Shown: one piece after another, positions 34,973 through 44,455 of the stretch
How the letters are laid out: every line of letters begins with the position of its first letter
Position numbering within the stretch: position 1 is the stretch's first letter
Source of the DNA: Anaerolineales bacterium
GTDB lineage: Bacteria; Chloroflexota; Anaerolineae; 4572-78; J111
Direction: 5' to 3'
Assembly (NCBI GenBank): GCA_020634855.1
Contig: JACKAU010000017.1
Span: 114,564 to 178,563, forward strand
DNA length: 64,000 nt
Made by a program: the position numbers and the translations under genes
The notes under the pieces: generated by a model
Databases searched by the model: none
What the model saw: only the letters and a program-made list of their open reading frames with translations
What the model was told of the DNA's origin: nothing

Positions 34973-37519
34973 TTAACTGTTCGGTTCGATTTTTAGGCTG
35001 CCCAACTGAAAACTACGTTCCAACAGGTCGGCCGGGGCTAATTCGACCGCCGGATCGACCCAAGCGACGTGCAGATCGAATAGACCCACCGGCGCTTGCG
35101 AGGTGATCGGCAGCGTGGCTTTATCTTGAAACCAGTAGTCTGCCGGCCACTGCCCGGTCGGCCATTGATCCGATACCGGCGGCAGCGGCGGCCAGCGATA
35201 AATCTCGGCCGAGTGCGGATCAGTCAGGAAAAATTGCAGCCGGTAATCTTGGGCCGGCTGTCGTTCGACCTGCCAATGAAGCGTGACTAGAAGCTCATCG
35301 CCGGCCCGCGCTGTACGTTGATCCACTTCGAACCCTCGCAAGGCCAGGCCGGTCATTTCGATAGCGGGGCTGCGACTGAGGTCAACCGGATTGGGCAGCC
35401 GGTTGACCTCAATCGGTCGAGGTTTATCGGACAGGCGAGCCGTCACCGGTCCTAACAGCGCGTCGGCAGAACCGGTCGAGGTGGGTAACGCTTGCCCCAA
35501 GCGTCGATCGACCACCTGAGCGATCAGATGGTAGCGTTGCGGCGGCAGATCGGCCGGCAGGTTAAATTTGAGCAGTTGCAGCGCCACGACGCCGGGCTGC
35601 CAGTCATCAGGGTCATAACCGTTGCCGTCGCTTTCCAGCCATACGTGATCCTGGCTGTCCAGAAGCCGAACTAGGAAGGTATAGTCGGTTCCCGGCGGCA
35701 GGGTTCGCAGCGCTTGCCAGACGAGCAGCAGTTGAAACTGACCGCCGCCAGTGGCGTCGCCCATTAGGTGGTAACCGAGTAGTTGCAGATCGTGGTTAAC
35801 ATCAACGTTGATGGGTGTGAGGCTGTCCTGCAACTGGATCAGCGGATCGATGTCCGGCCGATGATAGAGCGAGAATTCACCGTTCGACTCGTTGGGGGCA
35901 GGTTTGAGCAAGTCGGTCCAAATATCGGCAGCGGGAGCGGAGGCCGGAAAGATGTAGCGCGGTGATAGGCCGCTTGCGGCGGGAGGAAAGGCTAGCGTTT
36001 GGGCGCCATCGAACCAGATGACGAACGGCGGCGAACCCTGAAAATGAAGCACGAATCGGAACGGATCAAGATCGCGATAATACTCGGCTGAGATGACAGG
36101 CAGGTCGTGATTTTCGGAATTTTTGAGGTAGCGGGCCACCGCGGCGATGTCAGCGCCATAAATGTGCCGGGCGTCGGGCGAATTGGCCCAGCGGACGAAG
36201 TAATCGTAGCCGGTGTGGACGGTGGTCAGGAGCAGGAGCAGGAGCAACAGGCTGTAGGTTATAAATTTTGGGCTAAACGCCTTCGCCTGTTGAAGTTGGC
36301 CTACGGCCAGGCGGCGTTCGACCCATTGAACGATCGTATCGAGAGCCACGGCCCAAACGATGTAGACGATCGGCAGCGCCCCAATGGTCCGCAGAAAGTG
36401 GGGGCTGTCGTCGGTGATAAAGTCGGGCAGCAGCATGAAGAAGAGGGTGCTGAGCAGCAAAACCGCCGGACCAGCCTGCCGTAGTGAGCGGGGCAGCCGC
36501 CACAGCATCAAGCCCAATCCGAAGTAAAATAGTAGACCGTTCACCCAATCGAAGACCGGCCGGCCGTTGAGATTGTAGCGATCGGTGGTATCGCCCGCAA
36601 AGGTGAACATCCCCAAGGTGCGTTCCGTATTGTGCCAGGTTGGCCCGAATTCGCCGTTGAGCAAATAGGGGATGGTCGAGACCTGATCGGCGCGGCGGGT
36701 AAAGCTCTCTTGATGCTCGATAAAATAGGCGAGCAGCGGCGTAAAAATAGCCACCCAGATGATAAAATGGAGCAGCAGCCCCAACCAGTGCCATTTTGTA
36801 ATTTGACGGCGCAGCCAAAAATAGCCGAACACCGTTAGCACGATTAATGGCACAAATCGGCTGGAGAGGTAGGTGTACATCGTTATGCCGGCGATCAGGC
36901 CGCTGAGGGCGAAGAAGATGAGGATGAGACGTTGGTTGGTTGGGTGGTGGGTTGGACGGTTGGATGGTGGGTTGGCTGGCGGGTTAGATGATGCGGCGGT
37001 CGGTTGGTTGGTCGGTTGGGTAGGTGGAGTCTCGGTCAGATTGGAGCGAGTGGTCAGAGCGCGCCAGAATAGATAAAGCGTGAGTAGGAGCAGCGGTGGT
37101 AGGAGTACCGCCCGAAGCGTCAGGCGACTGACAAAAATGGCCCAGAAAGAGATACTGAGGCCGGCCATCGCCAGCAGCGCCACACGTCGATTGAAAAGCC
37201 GGGCGGTTAGCGGGTAGACCAAAGCGATGGTCAGCATTCCGGCTATGATGTTGACCAGCCGCAGTTGAACCGGACCGATGCCAAAGGCTCGAAAGGCCAG
37301 CGCTTCGGCGTAGATGATGAGCGGCTCGATGCCTTTGTTGATCTCGTAGAAAACGCGGTACTGGCCGTCCAGCGTCTGAATCGCTGTCACGCCGTTGTAA
37401 GCCTCATCGTGCGACAGGCCCGCCGGAATCGAGTCGATGCCGGCCACGCGCAGGCCGAAAGCCACGAGCAAAACCGCCGCGATTAGCAGGTTGTGCCGCA
37501 ATTTATCTGTTTTAACCAT
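34973..37519 (-). CDS. GT39/ArnT-like membrane glycosyltransferase
   Basis: An 848-aa polytopic protein resembling dolichyl/undecaprenyl-phosphate-mannose transferases. It has an N-terminal helix followed by the acidic motif GLSHDEAYNG (metal/catalytic Asp-Glu type) and about ten to twelve membrane helices to about residue 450. A Thr/Pro/Asn low-complexity insert (about 175-205) is DNA-repetitive. The C-terminal extracellular part (about 470-848) has beta-sandwich segments. It probably transfers a lipid-linked sugar to proteins or glycans outside. The start 37519 is preferred to 37576 by similarity; its ribosome site is weak. Confidence 0.85.
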   Translation of the reverse strand: MVKTDKLRHNLLIAAVLLVAFGLRVAGIDSIPAGLSHDEAYNGVTAIQTLDGQYRVFYEINKGIEPLIIYAEALAFRAFGIGPVQLRLVNIIAGMLTIALVYPLTARLFNRRVALLAMAGLSISFWAIFVSRLTLRAVLLPPLLLLTLYLFWRALTTRSNLTETPPTQPTNQPTAASSNPPANPPSNRPTHHPTNQRLILIFFALSGLIAGITMYTYLSSRFVPLIVLTVFGYFWLRRQITKWHWLGLLLHFIIWVAIFTPLLAYFIEHQESFTRRADQVSTIPYLLNGEFGPTWHNTERTLGMFTFAGDTTDRYNLNGRPVFDWVNGLLFYFGLGLMLWRLPRSLRQAGPAVLLLSTLFFMLLPDFITDDSPHFLRTIGALPIVYIVWAVALDTIVQWVERRLAVGQLQQAKAFSPKFITYSLLLLLLLLTTVHTGYDYFVRWANSPDARHIYGADIAAVARYLKNSENHDLPVISAEYYRDLDPFRFVLHFQGSPPFVIWFDGAQTLAFPPAASGLSPRYIFPASAPAADIWTDLLKPAPNESNGEFSLYHRPDIDPLIQLQDSLTPINVDVNHDLQLLGYHLMGDATGGGQFQLLLVWQALRTLPPGTDYTFLVRLLDSQDHVWLESDGNGYDPDDWQPGVVALQLLKFNLPADLPPQRYHLIAQVVDRRLGQALPTSTGSADALLGPVTARLSDKPRPIEVNRLPNPVDLSRSPAIEMTGLALRGFEVDQRTARAGDELLVTLHWQVERQPAQDYRLQFFLTDPHSAEIYRWPPLPPVSDQWPTGQWPADYWFQDKATLPITSQAPVGLFDLHVAWVDPAVELAPADLLERSFQLGSLKIEPNS

Positions 37520-37638
37520 AGCTGTTGCTGACCTAACGTTTGAGGCTGATTGTAGAGGAACTCCGTACGAAATCAAATTTCAATCGATCAATAGCTTGCT
37601 CGGCCCAGATCGCTTAAATTTGCCCAAAGGGGTATTCG

Positions 37639-40020
37639 TTACGGCCGCCAGGCAGGGGTTTGCTCATCTCGGGCTGGTGATTTGGTGAGATTAGTGACCA
37701 CTTCACCATCGAGGGTTGTGGCAAAGATATCCCAGTTGCCTTCCCGATTGGAGTAAAACAGAATCTGCTGTCCGTCGGGCGACCAAGTCGGGCCGTGATC
37801 ATCGGCCAGAGGTAAGTTGGTGATGTTCCGAGCCACGCCGCCGCCGGCATCGACTACGTAGATTTCGACATTACCGTCGCGGTTGGACTCAAAGGCAATT
37901 TGGGTTCCGTCGGGTGACCAGGCCGGAGCCAGATCATTTTCGGGGGCGGTGGTGATCTGCCGAAAGTCGGAGCCGTCAATCGCCATCGTGTAAATGTCCC
38001 AACTGCCGCCGGCTTTACTGTTAAAGGCAAAGCGCGTGCCATCGGGCGACCAGACCGGCGAGAGATTACCGTTGCCGTCATTGGTTACTTGCACCACCGA
38101 TTCGGGACAGGTCGAAGGTTCGCTCAGGCAGGCAGTGTCCATAATATAGATTTCCCAACTGCCGTTTCTAAATGATGAGAAGGCCAGTCTTTGCCCGTCC
38201 GGCGACCAGGCGGGCGTCCAGTCGTCGGCAGGATGGCGGGTGACATTCGTCAGATTTTGGCCATCGCTGTCCATAATGTAAATTTCTCGATCACCATCGC
38301 GACGGGAGACGAACGCGATTTTTTGCCCGTCGGGTGACCAGATCGGGCCGGTATCGTCACCTCCAGCCGGCGAAATCGGCGTGGGGTCGGAGCCGTCGGC
38401 GTTCATGACATAGATCAGCCAACTTTGATCAATGTCGCGCCCCATGAAGGTGATGGACGGTAGCGTTCGAGCGACCACCAACGGTGCGGTGGGCGTTGCG
38501 GTGGGAGCCGGGCCGGCGGGGGTTGGCGTTAGGTCCGGTTCGGTCGTGGCGCTACCGTCGGCGTCGATTAGAGGGACAATCTCATCGGCATTGGACTCAA
38601 CGGTGGCCGGCGGCGTGGGGGCGACCTCCTGCGCGATCAACGGCAGCGGAACGCCTAGCAGTTGGGCCGCGGCCAGCCCACCGCCGGTGACCAGGGCGCA
38701 AGCCACTATAAATAAGGCCGCAATGACAGCCAGCCAGGGAATACGCCGGCCGGACTCCCGTCTGGGGCTGGCCAACGACGGCGCACCGGGTGAGATAGGC
38801 CGGGTAGTAAAGTTGTCGGGCCGGCTGGCGCGTAGTTGGGCCGCGGCTCGTCCCCAATTGACCTCCCCCAAAATTTTGGAGGGATTGGTGTGCTGGCGCA
38901 GCCAGTAGCGGAAAAGTTCAACCTGGAACCGATAGCTGATCGCGCCCATCGGCACCAGTACCCCTCGATCGACCAGCGATTGCAGCGATTGCAACACCAC
39001 ATCGGGCAGAACTTCAGGGTTTTGCCGCTGGAGGAAGCGGATTATTTCTTGATTGGTGATCGGGCCGTGCGCGCCCTGAATGGCGGCCATCCCGGACAGC
39101 ACGCCTCGTTCCGCCCAGTTCGATTGATCCCACGTTTGGCGGAACGGTTCAATGGGCGAATCAAGAATTTCGAGCAGGGTGTTGTCGAAATCTTGCTGGT
39201 TGACCCAGCCGTCGTGGACCTGCCGGTTAAGCAGCACATAGCAAAACAGGCACAGATAATTGGGATGGTGCGAGTTAATCTCCGCAATTCGTTTGGTGAT
39301 GCCATAATCAAAGCGGAGAGCGTCTTTAACCGGTTCGGTAATCATGCTAATTGAAGCGTCAATGGGAATCGTACCCAGGGTAAACGTCGGTGCGCCGTCG
39401 AGCAAAGGGTGCCGGATACGGCGCAGCTTATCCTGGTTAAGAGCAAAAACAATGTGCAAGTTGGGGCACTCATCCAACAGCGACATCAGGGAGGTCAGAA
39501 AACTGGCTACCAGGGCCAGGTCGTCACGCACCATCAGGTGTAAGTCATCGATATACAGCACCAGGCGCTGGTTAGGCGTCAACCGCTGGCCGGCTTGTGC
39601 AAACAGGCTGCGCAGCACCGCTGCTACCTGGGGCGATGACGACAATTTGGGCATGGCGTCGATCAGGCTGTGGAGTTTCAATTGAGGGGCAAGCTGTCCC
39701 AAAATCGATTGCAATACCGTGCTAACCGTTTGATCTTGATCCTGCCCGTTCGTACCTGCCCGGCGGCCGGTGCTCTTGCCTAACGGCAGATCGGCCAGGG
39801 AGACCAGTAGGTTGAAAAAGCCGTTGTTCTGCAACACACCGACATGCCGCAAAAATGAGGTTTTGCCGATGAGCGGCATCGCATTTAACACTAATATGCG
39901 GTTGTTGCTATTGATTTGTAATTCTATCCAATCGGCAGCGTCCTGGCGGCCAAAAAGCATGGCCGGATCGGTCACCGGTTCGCCGGGACGGTAGGGGTTG
40001 GTAAACTCGCTCAAAATCAA
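37639..40020 (-). CDS. STAND-like ATPase fused to TolB/PD40 propeller
   Basis: A 793-aa fusion. The N-terminal AAA/STAND-type NTPase (about 20-280) starts with PAMLFGRQDA, has a P-loop-like NAMPLIGKTS (diverged first Gly) and Walker-B-like LVLYIDDLH. A winged-helix-like region (about 300-390) follows, then one membrane helix (about 425-450), a Thr/Pro linker, and a six-bladed PD40/TolB-like propeller (about 515-793). In each blade the motif WSPDG is followed by I(A)F.S.R.G. The ATPase is cytosolic and the propeller external, so it could transmit an outside signal to ATP hydrolysis (inference). Confidence 0.9.
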   Translation of the reverse strand: MILSEFTNPYRPGEPVTDPAMLFGRQDAADWIELQINSNNRILVLNAMPLIGKTSFLRHVGVLQNNGFFNLLVSLADLPLGKSTGRRAGTNGQDQDQTVSTVLQSILGQLAPQLKLHSLIDAMPKLSSSPQVAAVLRSLFAQAGQRLTPNQRLVLYIDDLHLMVRDDLALVASFLTSLMSLLDECPNLHIVFALNQDKLRRIRHPLLDGAPTFTLGTIPIDASISMITEPVKDALRFDYGITKRIAEINSHHPNYLCLFCYVLLNRQVHDGWVNQQDFDNTLLEILDSPIEPFRQTWDQSNWAERGVLSGMAAIQGAHGPITNQEIIRFLQRQNPEVLPDVVLQSLQSLVDRGVLVPMGAISYRFQVELFRYWLRQHTNPSKILGEVNWGRAAAQLRASRPDNFTTRPISPGAPSLASPRRESGRRIPWLAVIAALFIVACALVTGGGLAAAQLLGVPLPLIAQEVAPTPPATVESNADEIVPLIDADGSATTEPDLTPTPAGPAPTATPTAPLVVARTLPSITFMGRDIDQSWLIYVMNADGSDPTPISPAGGDDTGPIWSPDGQKIAFVSRRDGDREIYIMDSDGQNLTNVTRHPADDWTPAWSPDGQRLAFSSFRNGSWEIYIMDTACLSEPSTCPESVVQVTNDGNGNLSPVWSPDGTRFAFNSKAGGSWDIYTMAIDGSDFRQITTAPENDLAPAWSPDGTQIAFESNRDGNVEIYVVDAGGGVARNITNLPLADDHGPTWSPDGQQILFYSNREGNWDIFATTLDGEVVTNLTKSPARDEQTPAWRP

Positions 40021-40045
40021 ACTCCGCCGTATTTCCTAACGCAAG

Positions 40046-40072
40046 CCCCGTTAGCAAACATCTCTAACGGGG
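40046..40072 (-). terminator. Hairpin between methyltransferase and ATPase
   Basis: CCCCGTTAG (40046-40054) pairs with CTAACGGGG (40064-40072), without a clear T tract. It could end the methyltransferase message or structure the 5' end of the ATPase message. Confidence 0.4.
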
Positions 40073-40117
40073 TATCGAATTATACCACGAGGCCAATAAT
40101 TGGAAAATGACAAGGGG

Positions 40118-40777
40118 TCAGGTGAGGTTGTCTACTTGGGGGGCTTTGTCAGCGATCAACATTCGGGCCGCAGCGCCGTTGTGATCCACCATCTGCCAGC
40201 GGGCGTCGAGATCATATTCGGCAAAAATCGGGAAAGTGTGGCGCGGCGGGAAATCGCGTTGGTCGGAAATGCGATAGAGCCAGTCGATGAACGGCCGGAT
40301 GGGCCACGGGCCGCGCAGTTGGCCTTCGATGACGATGATCAATCGTCCCGTTGGGTTGGTGGAGAGGACGCGGTAGATTTCGGCCACCGTGTCCGGTTCA
40401 AAAATATAATTGGTGGGAAAGGTAGCGATCACATTAGCAAAGTAGTTATCGGGAAACGGCAGACGTTGGGCCTTGGCTCGACACAGACGCATGGGTAACC
40501 CGTTCCGGCTCAAGCGGCGGCTGGCCAGCCGGGCCATGTAGGGCGAGACGTCGATTCCCGCCGGATTGAGACCCGCCGCAGCCATATCGACCATGAGGCC
40601 ACCCGTGCCGTAGGCCAACTCCAGCGTGGGACCGGATTGTAGAAATTGAAAGACCAATCGTCGCCAGTCAGCCCACTGTCCAAACGACACAACCCAGGCG
40701 ACCGTGTCGTAGGTGAAGGCCATTTGATTGTAGAGGAGATAGAAGCCCAGTTTGATCAACCAGCGCGGTAAGAGCAT
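40118..40777 (-). CDS. Class I SAM-dependent methyltransferase
   Basis: A 219-aa methyltransferase with an N-terminal hydrophobic helix and the SAM motif I LELAYGTGGLMVDM (about 55-68), then GIDVSPYMARLA (motif II) and FPDNYFANVIATFPTNYI. This is the UbiE/COQ5-like Methyltransf_11 fold, here probably membrane-associated and acting on a lipid-like substrate (inference). The ATG at 40777 is preferred to a TTG at 40825. Next to lipid-kinase and oxoamine-synthase genes. Confidence 0.88.
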   Translation of the reverse strand: MLLPRWLIKLGFYLLYNQMAFTYDTVAWVVSFGQWADWRRLVFQFLQSGPTLELAYGTGGLMVDMAAAGLNPAGIDVSPYMARLASRRLSRNGLPMRLCRAKAQRLPFPDNYFANVIATFPTNYIFEPDTVAEIYRVLSTNPTGRLIIVIEGQLRGPWPIRPFIDWLYRISDQRDFPPRHTFPIFAEYDLDARWQMVDHNGAAARMLIADKAPQVDNLT

Positions 40778-40815
40778 ATCGGATCTACCCAGTAGAACTA
40801 ACCTTAAACAAGTAA

Positions 40816-40863
40816 GGAGCGTCAAAGTTTACTTTGACGAACAAAGCAGAGCTTTGTTGCTCC
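40816..40863. repeat. Dispersed GGAGC repeat, copy 1
   Basis: GGAGCGTCAAAG...CAAAGCAGAGCTTTGTTGCTCC. Ends are inverted (GGAGC/GCTCC, CAAAG/CTTTG). It matches 47273-47326 and 55621-55669. Confidence 0.8.
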
Positions 40864-40877
40864 ACAGATACTATTTT

Positions 40878-41768
40878 TTAGATAATCACCCGTAACTTTT
40901 TAGGGAATATTTGGTAATTAATCTCAACCGCTTGTCGGTCAAAAACTTCGCCGTCGGCATGGATCGGGGTCGGCGGTGTGGCGGTAATCGATAGGGTTTT
41001 AGTTTGCTGATAGGTGACCAACGGGTGGTTGATATGCTGGCCGCTGAGCGTCTTCGGCAGTAGGCGAAGTAGTTGCCAGCGACTCATGCCGATCCCGTAG
41101 ACAAAATCCAACAGGCCATCATCGAGGCAGGCTTTGGGCGTCATATAAAATGCACCGCCGGTGCGGGTGTTATTGCCGATGGACACCAGCGTCACCGGCC
41201 CCTCGTAAATGCCATGATCCCACTTGATCCGCATTGACCAGGGTTGGGCGGTCAGGATGGTTTTTATGGCCGCCAACATGTAGCGTGAACTGCCGGCATA
41301 ACGCATCTCGTTCTGGGCGACGGTCACCACCGGTTCCAGTCCCACGGCTGAGTTGTTGGCGAAATAGCGGTCATTGACCAGTCCCAGGTCGATCAGCCGG
41401 GTGTTACCTTCCGCCAAGCGCCGGCAGGCCCCGGTTACATCGCGGGGAATCGCCAGGGCATCGGACAAATCATTGCCGGTTCCCAATGGAATGATGCCCA
41501 ATGTACTGCGTTGTTCCGCCGGGTCGGCCTGCATCAAACCGTTGACCACTTCGTTGATGGTCCCGTCGCCGCCGGCCGCGACTACCACCGGCCAGCCCTC
41601 CCAGGCGGCTTGTTTCGCCAACGCCAGGCCGTGGTCTGGGTGTTCAGTGATAGCCAGTTGGTAATCAAGACTGACGGTTTGCAGCGCCTGTTCGACCAGA
41701 TCGATTTTGGCCTGACGTTTCAAAAGTCCGCCGTGAGCATTCAAGATAATTTTAACGTTGGTTGGCAC
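40878..41768 (-). CDS. YegS/DgkB-type lipid kinase
   Basis: A 296-aa diacylglycerol-kinase-family enzyme that phosphorylates a membrane lipid alcohol. It has VVVAAGGDGTINEVVNGL (catalytic-loop GGDG), IIPLGTGNDLSDAL, and DGLLDFVYG near the C-terminus. The start is a GTG at 41768 with GAGGT before it; a longer TTG frame would run into the terminator hairpin. Convergence of function with the nearby oxoamine synthase suggests lipid metabolism. Confidence 0.93.
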   Translation of the reverse strand: MPTNVKIILNAHGGLLKRQAKIDLVEQALQTVSLDYQLAITEHPDHGLALAKQAAWEGWPVVVAAGGDGTINEVVNGLMQADPAEQRSTLGIIPLGTGNDLSDALAIPRDVTGACRRLAEGNTRLIDLGLVNDRYFANNSAVGLEPVVTVAQNEMRYAGSSRYMLAAIKTILTAQPWSMRIKWDHGIYEGPVTLVSIGNNTRTGGAFYMTPKACLDDGLLDFVYGIGMSRWQLLRLLPKTLSGQHINHPLVTYQQTKTLSITATPPTPIHADGEVFDRQAVEINYQIFPKKLRVII

Positions 41769-41788
41769 GGAGGCAACCTCTAAATAAA

Positions 41789-41820
41789 ACAAAGGCCGTT
41801 TCCCCAAGAACGGCCTTTGT
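41789..41820 (-). terminator. Terminator after oxoamine synthase
   Basis: ACAAAGGCCGTT (41789-41800) pairs perfectly with AACGGCCTTTGT (41809-41820) around an 8-nt loop. Leftward transcripts meet TTTTATTTA. It separates the synthase from the lipid kinase. Confidence 0.85.
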
Positions 41821-41861
41821 GGACTCTCCTTTAAAAATTCTGGTCGATGGTGAAGGCGGCT

Positions 41862-43106
41862 CTATGAAGGCAAAACCCCTACAGCTTTGCCGGCTTGCTC
41901 AAATACATTCATGGCATGTTCTATTTCTTTAAGATTATGCCCGGCGGTGACATTGGCGCGAATGCGGCTGGTGCCAACCGGAACAGCCGGTGAGACGATC
42001 GGCAGCACAAAAATATCCTGATCTTGCGACAATTTAGCCATCATCCAGGCGCGTTCATCGTCACCGGCAATGATCGGCACGATAGGGGTTTCCGATTTAA
42101 GGGTATTGAACCCTCGCTCTTGTAAGCCGTTGATGAAATAATTGACGTTGCTTCGTAATGTTCTAACCCGCTCCGGCTCCGCTTCGATCACTTCAAACGA
42201 GGCTTTGGCCGCGGCCGCCACAGGCGGCGGCAGCGCCGCCGAAAAAACAAAGGCGCGGGTACTGTGTTTGAGATAGGTGATCAGATCGCTTTTACCGGCG
42301 ATATACCCGCCGATAGCCGGAATCGTTTTGCTCAGCGTGCCCATCTTGATGTCGATGCTGTCCTGGTCTTCGATGCCGAAATGCTGCAAAATTCCGTGAC
42401 CGGTTTCGCCCAACACACCCAGCGAATGAGCTTCGTCCACCATCAGCATGGCGTTATATTTTCGGCACAACCGGATCACGTCCGGTAGATTGATCACATC
42501 GCCGTCCATGCTAAAGACGGCATCGACCACCACCAGCTTCCCGGCTCGCTTGGGAGCATCGCCCAACGCCCGTTCCAGGGCTTCCATATCGTTATGCTCA
42601 AACCGAACAAATTTAGCTCGGGCCAGCAAACAGCCGTCAACAATGCTGGCGTGGTTGAGTTTGTCGGAAATGACTACATCGTTGCGGCCCAGCAGCGCGG
42701 CGATAGTACCTAGATTGGCCACGTAACCACTGGACAAGGCCATCGCCTCTTCGGCTTGTTTGAACTGAGCAATAGTTCGCTCCAGTTCTACGTGGAGTTT
42801 GGTCGTTCCGGCTAAAACGCGGACGCCGTGCGTCCCGGTGCCAAATTCCTCCATCGCCGCATGGGCCGCCGCTTGAATTTTGGGATGCCCTAAAAGGTCC
42901 AAATAAGCGTATGAAGCAAACTGCAACATCCGCCGGCCATTGATGACCACGTGCGCCCCATCAACCTCTTCGGCGGGTTGGAGGTAGAGGTAGAGGTCCT
43001 GTTCCTTAGCTGAACGCACCCGCTCCTGCATTTGGGCGATGCGCCAGGCGATAGGGTTTTCCGCCCCATTCTCGCCGGAGGATTTGCCATTTTTTAGCGA
43101 AGTCAT
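41862..43106 (-). CDS. PLP alpha-oxoamine synthase family enzyme
   Basis: A 414-aa fold-type-I PLP enzyme that condenses an amino acid with an acyl-CoA. It has DEAHSLG (224-230), the PLP lysine K260 in GTLSKTIPAIGGY, the GTGTHGVRVLAG substrate loop and HASIVDG. The family includes BioF, Kbl and serine palmitoyltransferase. No biotin or threonine-degradation gene is nearby, while lipid kinase and methyltransferase genes are, so a sphingoid-type lipid role is possible but unproven. The start follows TTAGGA. Confidence 0.92.
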   Translation of the reverse strand: MTSLKNGKSSGENGAENPIAWRIAQMQERVRSAKEQDLYLYLQPAEEVDGAHVVINGRRMLQFASYAYLDLLGHPKIQAAAHAAMEEFGTGTHGVRVLAGTTKLHVELERTIAQFKQAEEAMALSSGYVANLGTIAALLGRNDVVISDKLNHASIVDGCLLARAKFVRFEHNDMEALERALGDAPKRAGKLVVVDAVFSMDGDVINLPDVIRLCRKYNAMLMVDEAHSLGVLGETGHGILQHFGIEDQDSIDIKMGTLSKTIPAIGGYIAGKSDLITYLKHSTRAFVFSAALPPPVAAAAKASFEVIEAEPERVRTLRSNVNYFINGLQERGFNTLKSETPIVPIIAGDDERAWMMAKLSQDQDIFVLPIVSPAVPVGTSRIRANVTAGHNLKEIEHAMNVFEQAGKAVGVLPS

Positions 43107-43222
43107 AAAAAATCCTAATTGCTTAAAATTCGAAGGTACGCCTTCGAGCGTAAAACAAATTTAACAGTTAGAAAGGGAAAAGTATAACACCCCCCCTATG
43201 ATTTGCAAAATGTCACCCAGAC

Positions 43223-43933
43223 CTAGTCAAAGCCCAACCCACGCTCTTTTAAACTTACAAATCTCTGGTGGCCGATGACCAAATGATCGAGTACCTCGAT
43301 GCCTAACAGCATCCCCGCTTCCACCAGCGAGCGGGTGACGTGAACATCTTCCGGTGAGGGCGTCGGATCGCCGGAGGGGTGATTGTGGGCCACGATGATC
43401 GAGGTCGCATTTTCTCGGACAGCGCCTCGAAAAACTTCACCCACGCGAATGATCGACGAGTTGACGTTGCCGACGTAAACAGTGGGGCTGTCTAAAACTC
43501 TATTCTTGGTATCGAGCAAAATGGTGCGAAGATTTTCTTGGGGCAGGCTGCCCATTTCCAGCATTAGAAAATTGGCGGCATCGGTGGGAGACGTAATCTG
43601 AGGGCGGGCGTCGGGCGAACTCAACAGCAGTCGGCGGCCCAACTCCAGGGCGGCTTTAAGCTGTGCTGCTTTGGCCAGACTGATGCCTCTAACGTTGAGC
43701 AGTTCGTTAAAGTTGGCCTCGGCTAGCCCACTTAAGCCGTCGAATTCTCTGAGTAGCCGCATGCCCAACGCTACTACATTTTCACCGGGCGAGCCGACTC
43801 GCAACAAAATAGCCAGCAGTTCCGCATTAGACAAGGCTGCCGCGCCGTAGTTTTTAAGTCGCTCGCGAGGCCGTTCTTCGATAGGATAATCAGGGATTCT
43901 GAGATGATAGCTAGGTAACGAATTGAGAGTCAT
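43223..43933 (-). CDS. radC: RadC family JAMM-domain protein
   Basis: A 236-aa protein. An N-terminal helix-hairpin-helix region (about 20-100, SNAELLAILLRVGSPGENV in part, LLNVRGISLAKAAQLKAALELGRR in pieces) precedes the JAB/MPN metal-binding domain with VAHNHPSGDPTPSPED (H183, H185, D196). Once called a DNA-repair protein, its real role is unsettled. It could act as a metallo-peptidase or nuclease-associated factor. It stands next to a cupin gene on the same strand. Confidence 0.94.
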   Translation of the reverse strand: MTLNSLPSYHLRIPDYPIEERPRERLKNYGAAALSNAELLAILLRVGSPGENVVALGMRLLREFDGLSGLAEANFNELLNVRGISLAKAAQLKAALELGRRLLLSSPDARPQITSPTDAANFLMLEMGSLPQENLRTILLDTKNRVLDSPTVYVGNVNSSIIRVGEVFRGAVRENATSIIVAHNHPSGDPTPSPEDVHVTRSLVEAGMLLGIEVLDHLVIGHQRFVSLKERGLGFD

Positions 43934-43973
43934 CCGGTTGTTGTTCCTGGTTGATGGTTATTTTATTTTTGAT

Positions 43974-44285
43974 TTAGTAGATATGAGCTTCTAAACATTC
44001 CACGCCACTGGCTCCCACCACGGCGCTGTGTCGAATACCGGCCGGTAATTCTAACCGGTCGCCGGGGTTGAGGGTCACGCTTTTGTGACGCGTGGGGAAA
44101 TCAAACTTAATGCTGCCCTCTACCACGTAAAGTAATTTGTGAAAACCGTGCGTATGGCCGGCGAAGACATAATCCGGCGGGCTAGACCAGCGGTAAACTT
44201 GGGAGTCATATTCATCCATTTGTTCCAATAACTCGTCCGCCGTAGCAGCTTCTTCATTTACCCAGGGGGTAATTTTTAGTTCCAT
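43974..44285 (-). CDS. Small cupin protein
   Basis: A 103-aa single-domain cupin with the two motifs visible (GHTHGFHKLLYVVEGSIKFD and LNPGDRLELPAGIRHSAVV in pieces). Metal-ligand His pairs are present (H63-ish, H90-ish). It could be a small-molecule binder or a dioxygenase-like enzyme. The start follows AAGGTT. No specific function. Confidence 0.85.
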   Translation of the reverse strand: MELKITPWVNEEAATADELLEQMDEYDSQVYRWSSPPDYVFAGHTHGFHKLLYVVEGSIKFDFPTRHKSVTLNPGDRLELPAGIRHSAVVGASGVECLEAHIY

Positions 44286-44379
44286 GTGGCTGTAACCTTA
44301 ATTTCCTAATCTTGATTAGGGTATTGTTACCGCTATTCTACCCTTTTGAAAGAACCTCGTCAACTGCTTACCAACATCG

Positions 44380-44408
44380 TTGACAGTCTGGTATGAGTCA
44401 GATATACT
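44380..44408 (+). promoter_or_regulatory. Sigma-70-type promoter of SCP2 gene
   Basis: TTGACA at 44380-44385, a 17-nt spacer and TATACT at 44403-44408, a near-consensus promoter, about 48 nt before the start codon at 44456. Confidence 0.75.
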
Positions 44409-44455
44409 GAGCGGATATATTACATCGCTTTACACCGCCTTAAGGAGACTACTCA

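Noticed and set aside
36936..37020. Short tandem GTTGGTTGG-like repeats
   Set aside because: They encode the Thr/Pro/Asn linker of the GT39-type protein, so they are coding low complexity.
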